Source of the DNA: Mnemiopsis leidyi
Taxonomy: Eukaryota; Ctenophora; Tentaculata; Lobata; Bolinopsidae
Reading direction: 5' to 3'
DNA: 23,495 nucleotides
NCBI GenBank assembly: GCA_000226015.1
Contig: JH155605.1
Coordinates: 156,635-180,129, forward strand
This document shows positions 11,601 through 20,600 of the stretch, piece after piece. Every line of letters starts with the position of its first letter. The first letter of the stretch is position 1. The notes beneath the pieces are model-generated. The model ran no database searches, had not been told where the DNA came from, and saw only the letters and a list, made by a program, of their open reading frames with translations. The position numbers and the translations under genes are program-made.

Positions 11601-14600
11601 TTTAATATAAAAAGTTTAACCTAATACATTCTGATCTCCTTTATTAAGCTTTGCAATGCAAGCTGAGCCTTCAAGCTAACAGAGCTGAGATGGACATAAA
11701 AAGTGTCAGTCTTTGTAAAAACAATACCTTTCAGCCAAGGCTGTTGCGCCATCCGGGCCGCCCAAGGCGGCGGCAACGGCGGCAGCGCCTAAAGGAGCTG
11801 CCACCGCAATAAAGGAGGGTGTCCAAGCTCCTCCTACGGATTCCCCTCTGGAAATGAAGCCCGAGGATGTGACTCCCTTCCCCTGTGTTCTTCCAGATGA
11901 TGTTGTCGTGGAGATTTTAACCAGCAGGTATGTGCTAAAATAGATAACAAATCAAATCAAGTAAAACAGAATTTTAGAGGACTTGCAGCTGCTATTTCAG
12001 TATTTCAAATCAAATTGTTTTCACCGAATATGATAACGATTCACGGACTGTACCGCGACACGGACTGTACCGCGACAGGTTTTGAGCGACAATAGTTAGG
12101 CTTGTCGCGGTTCAGTCCCTGTCGCGGTAGTGTCTGTTGAGCGGACTGTACCGCGACAAAGCTACCTGACAACATCTGTCGCGGTACAGTCCGTGTCGCG
12201 GTACAGTCCGTGTCGCGGTACAGTCCGTTTACCATGATGATAACTGTATCAGACTGCGACCATGGTAGACAGACATGGGTGTTCCATGTCATATAAATTA
12301 TAACGAAATCTTCTGTTCCAGGTTGAAATGGTCTGATTGTCAACACGGGATCGTATTTGATGGACTCAACTGTAAGTGGACCGGAAACGAAGCTCAAACC
12401 ACTCAAGTTGTCTTGAAGGCCCTAGGAAACAGACCTTTTATCTACGTCGTGGATCTGAAGATCACACAAGAAGAGATGATCAACAAGTCAGTGCTTTTCA
12501 AACATAAAGTTACCCGATGTTTATCTAGTTCGTGTTACTCCTAGGAAAGGAGTCCTATCTCGGCTCAACAGTTAACCGTCGTCGATTTTACCTTCAAATA
12601 TTGCTGACTGAATCATTATCAGATTATCAGAATCACTTTTTTGAAACTTTTAAAAGATTTCCTTGACTTTCCAAAAGTATTATAACTGTAACATTGCTAT
12701 TGGTTATCTACAATGTATATCCTGCATATCAAAAAAGTCCATGCAATCTATCTCACGGAACTAACGCTAACCTTTAAGGTATATTCTCAGACAAGAAGCG
12801 ATAGCTGCGGAAGCTGCCCAGAAAGCGAAGGAGAAGCGGATAGCGGAAGAGAAGGAGATAGAAGTAGAGTACCTGTCCGAGGACGAGTATGATGCGCTTA
12901 CTGACGAAGATAAAGCTATCTACGATACCAAGGTTCCCTTAGTAGCAGGAGCACTTTCCAGTTTCCAGGGCTGATAATTGTATATTATAAGTGATACTTT
13001 TGTTTAAGATTGGGAATGTTGGTTATCTTCCAACGCAAAGCTAGAGTTCTCAAATTAAAGCTACTAACTGCTGCGTTTTTATATTTGCTACATTTTTTAT
13101 ATTTGCTACATTTTTATGCTGTTTGCTGTTTTGCTGTTGCATGTGATGCGGATAAAGGAGCTGAGTGTTAAACCAGGTCATGAAGTTGCAGCGAGAGAGA
13201 ATACGGAGAGACAGAGAAGCTCAAGCTGAACGACTGAGACGGGAACAGGAACAAGCGGAGCTCGACAAGTTGAAGGAAGAGGAGGAAAAGTTAGTATCCT
13301 TCTCTTTCATGACGCATCTTAGCTGGGTTGTATGGACTATGGAGAAATATTGTTTAACTTATAATCATGATACGACATTGAGATTAGTTTTGAAATGATT
13401 TCTCCTCACTGACAAAGATGAACAGTTAACAAACCTGTTCCAGGAACACGCGAAGAAAGAGAGGAGGTAATGCACCTAAAAAAGAAGGGGCCGCTGCTCC
13501 GCCTGCTGCTGCAGCGCCTGCTCCCAAAGACAGACCCACTACCACTAAAGTACAGGACCCTCCATATCTTCTGAAAATTTAATCGTTTTGTAAACAAGAA
13601 TTGATCGAATGACTATAATTGATAAAACTAAATAATTGACACTACATTGGTTCAGTAGAGCTCCTACCAATAGAGAGTTACTGCCCCGGGGGTTGCTTGG
13701 GCCCAACCGTCTGCGGTGGCGGCACGGGTCGGCCTGGGGCTGGGCGACCCTCTTGGGTGCAGACAGTAGGGCTGCACAAGAAATTGGTTCTCATAATTCA
13801 TAGGAATGCCTGACGCGTTGTAATCTTGCTGTTAACCTCCCACTCTACTCACCAGGCTAAAACATCTCGACCGGACAGCGGGAAGAACGGGGGTCCTGGA
13901 GAGAGATCAGAGTCTCGTACTTCACACACGGGGAGTCAGGCTCCTGTTGGGGTGGAGAAGACGGAGAGTAGTGAGACTCCAACTAAGCAGAGGTTTGTGT
14001 TCTTGTCAGCTGTTGTGGTGAGGCTAGTTGGCTTCCTTGCTTCTGCCTCCTTGGGGTAGTTGGCTTCTAAAGGTGGTTGGGGCCTTGGGGTAGTTGGATG
14101 CTTGGGAGTAGTTGGATGCTGGGAGTAGTTGAATGATGGGAGTAGTTGGCGGTAATTGGCTGCAGGGGCCAGCGTGGTTACTCGTATACTTGTTCATTAA
14201 TGTAATTAATTCATGAAAATTGGGCACTTTAAGCATCTTCTTGTCTAGATTTTTATCAGATTCCTGTATATACTGGACTGTAGATATTGAAGCAATGACT
14301 GATAACACAGCTGTTCCCAGAAGGAAGAGTGCGATGGGTAAGAGAACGCCGACAGGAGCGACGGGCGGGGCTAGTATGTGCGACATCAGCAAACAGGGAG
14401 GAAGCGGCGACGAAGCTCAACCTGAGGATGAGAGAATAGAGAAACTGATACATCGATATCAGGTGTACGAGGGAGCTAACGACGAGCTACGTCACACCTT
14501 GACTCAGTGGGACAGGATAAACGGTAATGTCTACAAGAAGTATGGAGACATTCCTGAGGAGGATCCTAACGCAGGTATCTTAGATACGAACTTCAGATCT

Positions 14601-17600
14601 TAAAATATGTAATTCTGATTGGCTGGCATTTCTTGCTGAAATTGCGCACAAATTCAATTGAAATTACAAAATGTTGACCTGTCGAGTTTAAAATATGTAC
14701 AATAAAACTAAAATCTAAAACCGTAGACCCATTCCCAGCGCCACCAGTGAGCAGTGGAAGTAGCAAGAGAAAGTTCAAAGAGAAAGATAGCCGAGATAGT
14801 GTTGCTACAAGACAAGATACCAAGGTAAGAGATAACACTCTCCTTATTAGTTACTGTCTGAATTTCACTATCAGTACGAATAAATGTAGCCAATTGTAAA
14901 GTGAAAACTTTGACATTGATTTACCAATAATGATGAAATTATCACAGTTTAACTTAACTGACGTTTCTCCAGTCGGCAGTACAAAGTGCGCCTGCACCCC
15001 CAGAATCCCCGGTCGGGTCCACCGTCTCTGAAGATCTGGAAGAGGACGAGAACAAAGACAAGATAGGAGTTCCTCTGTTCGTGATAAAGGCAGGCACGTA
15101 CGACGAGGACGTCTCCCACCAGATCATGGCAGCAGGTCTGCCTACTGTGGAGGAGATACTGGATGCCCTGGGTTTGGGTCCTAACGGTCCTCCGATACCT
15201 CCCCCGGCAACGTTCTCTGTTACCCGACTTCCTGTCAAGAGAAGAGATGTCAACCCTCCTCCACAACATTTCGTTTTTGTTGCTGCTTCCTCTGATGACG
15301 TGTCAGTAAATTAAAAAATCTTGTTAATTTCGTAATTTATGTTTCCTTCTTCCCATCTTTCTTTTTATTGGACCTTTACATCTCCCGAAATTAAGTTCCG
15401 GGTTGCAGCTCATATTTTGAATTGATAACTTTAGTTAAAACTCGATAAACTCTAACCTCAAACACAGGAACGTTGAGAAAGAAGAGAAGAAAGAGCCGGA
15501 GGAGACAGAGAAGGTAGCTACTCCCCCTCTCTCAGTCGAGACTAAAGAACCAGTGTCGGTAAAGAAGGGTAAAGGAGGACGAGGCACGTCTCCTAAACCA
15601 CCTAAAGGTTCCAAGGGAACTAAAGCTACCGCTCCTTCTCCTATTTCTGTGGAAGAGCGCCCTAGTTCTGTAGCGGAATCGACTGGAAGCACTCCCAAAA
15701 ATCCCTTGTTAGTTTATCTGTCCATGTCGTTTATTCATAAATGCATTATCAGTGATTATGTTAACTAAATTCCAATGTGACATGAGTTCTTTAACTATAA
15801 AATGAGTTAAAATATTCTTGTATCATGCTATGTTTATACACTGATCGTCAGTATATCAGTTGTAATGTTCTAACTCTTCAGACTGACGTCACACCGCTGG
15901 GTGATCCCTGCTAACAGTGACGTAACTCTACGTCTCAGGTTCACTTCTACTGACCTGGGAACATTTGACGAGGTGAGTCACCTGACTAAGAGAGATGTTC
16001 CTTTAATAAAGCCTGTCAGATATAGTCAGACAATCTAGCGAGTAAAACCCAAAACTTGTACAAATCTAGCTAATCTGAGCGAAGAAAGTGTGGACTGAAC
16101 TCCAACAATTTCAGATGTTAAACTTCGAGACAGTGGGAACCAGACAGCGATACACACTGTGTTGCCGGGGTGTCTGTGCTTTCCCTCAGATCAGTGCTGA
16201 TCCGAAACTTGTGTTCGCAAACCGACGCAAGGGTAAGACCGAGGACGACATCATCCAGAAGAAATACGTCCAGTCCGAGGACACGTACGAGTTTGGGCCG
16301 CTTCTTTGCGGTAAAAACCGAGACAGGTTTGTGCAGTACAAGATAGGTAGACGTATTATTGTTAATTTGTTAGAAATGAAACGTATCTTTAATCAGCCAC
16401 CCAGTATTTCGAGAATTTTTCCAACTAGGAATAACAAATACTCACCAGAATTTTACCATGTGAAATCCAGGTACAAGGAAGGCCGGTACCCAGAGAACAT
16501 GGAGAGGTTTAACATCGTGAACACTTCTCCCTTTGAGAGTGAGGTCTCCTTCTGTTTCCAGAACGACGCTAACGCTACCACGTACCTTCTCGACCCTCCA
16601 AACATGAAGCTCAAACCGGGCGAGGCACAGGTACGGTCTTGTTGTTTTGAGTTTTTTAAGGTTTTGAGGTTTTTTAAAGTTTTTTGAGGTTTATCTGGCA
16701 GAAAAATGAGGTTTCGAAAGTGAAAATGTAACGTTCTGACTGATTTCTGCAAATAATCCGCCATGTTATCCACAGGAACTGAGCGTATGGGCGTACCCCA
16801 AAACTCCTAACGAGTTTAAAGACTGTCTGGTGTGCTGTATCCGGGAGAATCCACAGCCAGTACAGTTTGCTATATCCTGTATTGGTGTCAGGCCTGAGGT
16901 AGAACTCGACAAGAAAGTTCTACAGTTTGATAGAGTTCTCATTCACAGGTCAATACTGAAGTTAGTGTTATTGACAAGACTTCTTTTCAATCAGTTACAA
17001 TGATTTGAGTTTTTATAAAAGATTGCCAACTTACGCTAAACGCTTATGAATCCTGAAGAGTTTTATTCGTTGTATTGCCTCCATGAACGAAACAATGGAA
17101 TTGTAAGTGTCCATTTGGGATTTAACCTCATTCTACTTTAAACGTTTGTCTAGACAACAGAATTTAACAATTTAAACTCCAACAGGAAAGACACAAGATC
17201 GCTGTTTATCAGAAACAGCACGTTGTTACCCGTAGCCTGGAGAGTTAACGGAATGGAGAACCTAGGGGATGACTTCTCTCTGTCTAGTGACCACGGTGTT
17301 ATCGATCCTAGACAGGAATGTGAGGTGAAGCTTCACTTCAGGGCTGTCAAGGTCATCAATGTCAAGAAGAACATCCGTATTGAGGTACGTGTATTTTAGT
17401 TACTTTATAGCATATTGGTCTCTCGGCCTGCTTCGTAACCACATACAGTAAACCGCAGTATAGTAGTAAGATTGAGAAAAGAAAGTTAGAGTTGTGATTA
17501 CCCTACCAATATTACATTCCATTCAGTAGATGGAATTTATATTTAAGTTCAAATTGTAAGTAAAACAGTCAAAAGGTAATATAGATTTAAACAAAACGGA

Positions 17601-20600
17601 TACATCATTTACAGCAAATTGTCGAGATATGACACAAAAAAGACAGTAAAAACATGAAAAACGTCACAACTGAACTTGTACGGAATAACAACAACATGTC
17701 TTCAGATCTCAGACGTGGATCAGATAATGGGTCTTGTACAAAACGAGAACATTCAAGTCCAGGTTGAAGCGTACGACGTTGCCCTGGATATGAGTTTCCC
17801 CAAGGGAGCTGATGGCGGCTTGGACTTCGGCAGCTTGAAAGTGTTTGACGAAGCTAAGCAGACCTGCACTCTCAAGAATAGAGGACGTTATGAGATCGGG
17901 TTTAAGTAAGTACTCTCTCAATTAGTAAACTCATGTACTTTTTTGAATGAAATTGTAGATCGTTGGGGTCAAGACTCAAGACAGACTGCTCAGATGTCAT
18001 GTTCTATTCTCGGCGCCAGTTTTGGAACAATGACGGATCTAGTTGAGATGATCCGAACTTGTAAGCAGTGTCTCGTCTCTTTTTGATGATGATCGGTCGC
18101 GGTAAAGGTGCCACTTCTGTATCATCTTCGCTCTCTTCTTCTTCCTTATCTTCCTCTTCCTTCTTATTTTCTTTTTCACTTTCTTCTTTTTCCCCTTTAC
18201 CTTCAGTTTCATCCTTCTCTGAGTTCTGTTCGTCAATATCCTGCATTCCTTTTACAATTTGTATGTTTTCTTGATCGTTTATCATGTCACTCTCCATTGT
18301 GTGACTGAAAGAGTTAGTGGGAACCCCGCTGTAACTCACACTAACACTTCTCCCGACTTTCGGTTCGCTGCTCTCTTTTATCTCATCCTGCTCCTCGATA
18401 CATAACCCGTTCTGTGCAACTGAGAAAGAGATAACTTGAGCTTGCTGTTGCCACGCCCTAATATATTCTGTTTTCTGGATCACTTCCATGTCGTGAATAA
18501 TTGTGTTTCTTCTACTGTCCATCTGGCTGAATTTCTGGGCTTTCTCTATCGCTGACGCGTTTCTGTAGTTCCTGGAAATAATTTTGATTAAGGTTCTTCT
18601 TCTTCTAATACTTACTAGGTTGCAATATATAAAATAAAATCAATGACCTCAAATCTTAATAAATCCATTGCACCCTTTATGTTCCCCCACTCCAACAAAA
18701 TGACATTTCTCCTATTTTGCAGCCCACCAAAATATTTGTAATTCCAAACTTTAACAAACCTGACATCCTCCTCATGAGGTATTCCAACAATTCTCAGAGT
18801 ATGTAAACTCTCCGAATATTTCATCTCATACACCGTCTCCAGCTCGACCGAACACAGCACCTTCATCCTGCCTGTAAGCGTGTTCAACTCCGAGATACTA
18901 TCGTAGTCAGCACACGTGTACACGTGCTCGCTGTCTGTCGTACACACGTGACTCGGCCAGGCGGTGTGTCCCTTACACACCCAGAGGGGTGTAGTCAGAC
19001 CCAGGTCGTACACGTGCACATCACGTGACATACCTGTAACCACTACCAGACCGTTGTTACAGTAACCTACAGATAGTCCAGGGAAGGGTAGATTCAGTCT
19101 GGTTACGATCTGTTTAGCCACTCGGAGGTCCCACAAAATGCAGGTCTTGTCGTATGACGTCGTCAGACAGTACCGGTTATCCAACCCGAAAACAGCACCA
19201 GTGACACTGTCCCCGTGTCCGGTAAGTCTCTGTACCACCACGTTCCTGCTGACGTCATACACGTACGTCAACCTGTCGCTACACGGAACTAGGATCCTCC
19301 TCTCGTCCCGACTGAAGGTGCACCTCCCCAGCCGGTGTTTTGTCAGCCTGCACCGCTGGGGTTGGTCCAGCAGGTCCTCTATGTCCAGGACCAGCAGGGA
19401 CCCTGTCTTGGTGACGCAGGCTGCGTTCCGGGACGACGTTGTTATCCGCTTTATCTTGCCGTCTTTAGGTCGGGTTTCTATCAGCTTGTTGCTGAGGAGG
19501 GAGCACTCCTCGAAGTCCCAGATTCGGAGGGAGTTGTCGGAGGAGGTGGAGTAGATGGTTTTAGTGTCGATGTGTAGAGTAGCTGATGTTATCTTGGCTT
19601 GGTGTCCTATCAGTGGTCGGCACTGAACACGGATATGTTTCACGTCAAGAAATTGAGTCGTGTAGTTTATCAAGTTTTATGTGACACATTTATCCGAATC
19701 AACAATTATTTGAAGTACTGCTAAATTTCGCCGATTCTCTTAAGTCAGTAAGCCGACCTGAACTTTGGGGGAATGACGACGGTGTTTGTGTCCATTCTGC
19801 TCCATAATGTGAACCTTTGAAAGTTTTGACCGTCAGTATGGCAACTCTACACTTGGATATGAAACTGGCAGTTTGCAAACTTTACCAAATTTAGTACAGC
19901 AAGGATGAGTGAGAAGTTGACGTTGATTTAACGATATACAATATTTACGAGCAACATTCTATGCAGGGGACACCTCGTTAAATTACAAAGTTGGCTATTC
20001 AAGAGCATATCTTTATCGTGTATAATTGATCTTGTAGTTGTTGGAGGAGGTTGTTATGACACGGCCACTATCCCTGCAGCATAACATCAAGGAAATAATA
20101 CCTGCCCTGTCATAGTCTGTGTCTAATAATCATGTCTAGTATGTCTTGTGATTATGTTTGTCTCAAACGATCATGTCTGATTTATTGTTGATATATCTCG
20201 ACACAAAAATGATATTCCTTGTATTTTCAGGTTTACATTCGACTCAACAGATCCGGTTATGAGAGAAGCGATGGAGCTGTTTAAAGTGGACCCTCCCTCC
20301 GGCCAACTCTTCCCTAACGACAAGCCGAGCACCGTTCACGTCATCTTCAAGAGTAAGAAAGAGTGCAACATAAAGGACCTGCCTATCCTGAAGTGTCAAG
20401 TTATTGAGCCACATCTGGGTAACCAGGGCGGAGTTATTGCTAACATTCCCGTCAAGCTCAGTGCTAGGTAAGTAAACTTGATCCCCTGATTTTAGTAGGC
20501 GTGAAATTTTCATTGACGCTTTAAATTGTAAAGAGAACTTCAAGATTAAAAAAAGATATTTAACGCATATTGTACGTAGAAGTTAGTTTAATTTCCCCAC

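Noticed and set aside
12041-12406. 121-codon - strand frame
   Set aside because: It is driven by the stop-free 17-bp foldback repeats and antisense to HYDIN exon 24.
13681-13765. tRNA or coding exon in the GC-rich patch
   Set aside because: No cloverleaf with conserved A/B boxes could be drawn, and no phase-compatible HYDIN exon fits.
18068-18308. Ser/Leu-rich + strand frames
   Set aside because: These are shadows of the Glu/Lys-rich tail of the - strand WD40 gene; the pyrimidine-rich + strand gives SSSLSS-type strings.
18572-18640. GTAAGT donor after the CAACCTA at ~18613 for WD40 exon A
   Set aside because: Joining it to the 18571 acceptor creates a TAG stop; the donor at 18760 gives an open, collinear frame.
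19138-19577. + strand frames of 138 and 80 codons
   Set aside because: Antisense to the WD40 blades, which have clear motifs and a consistent splice.
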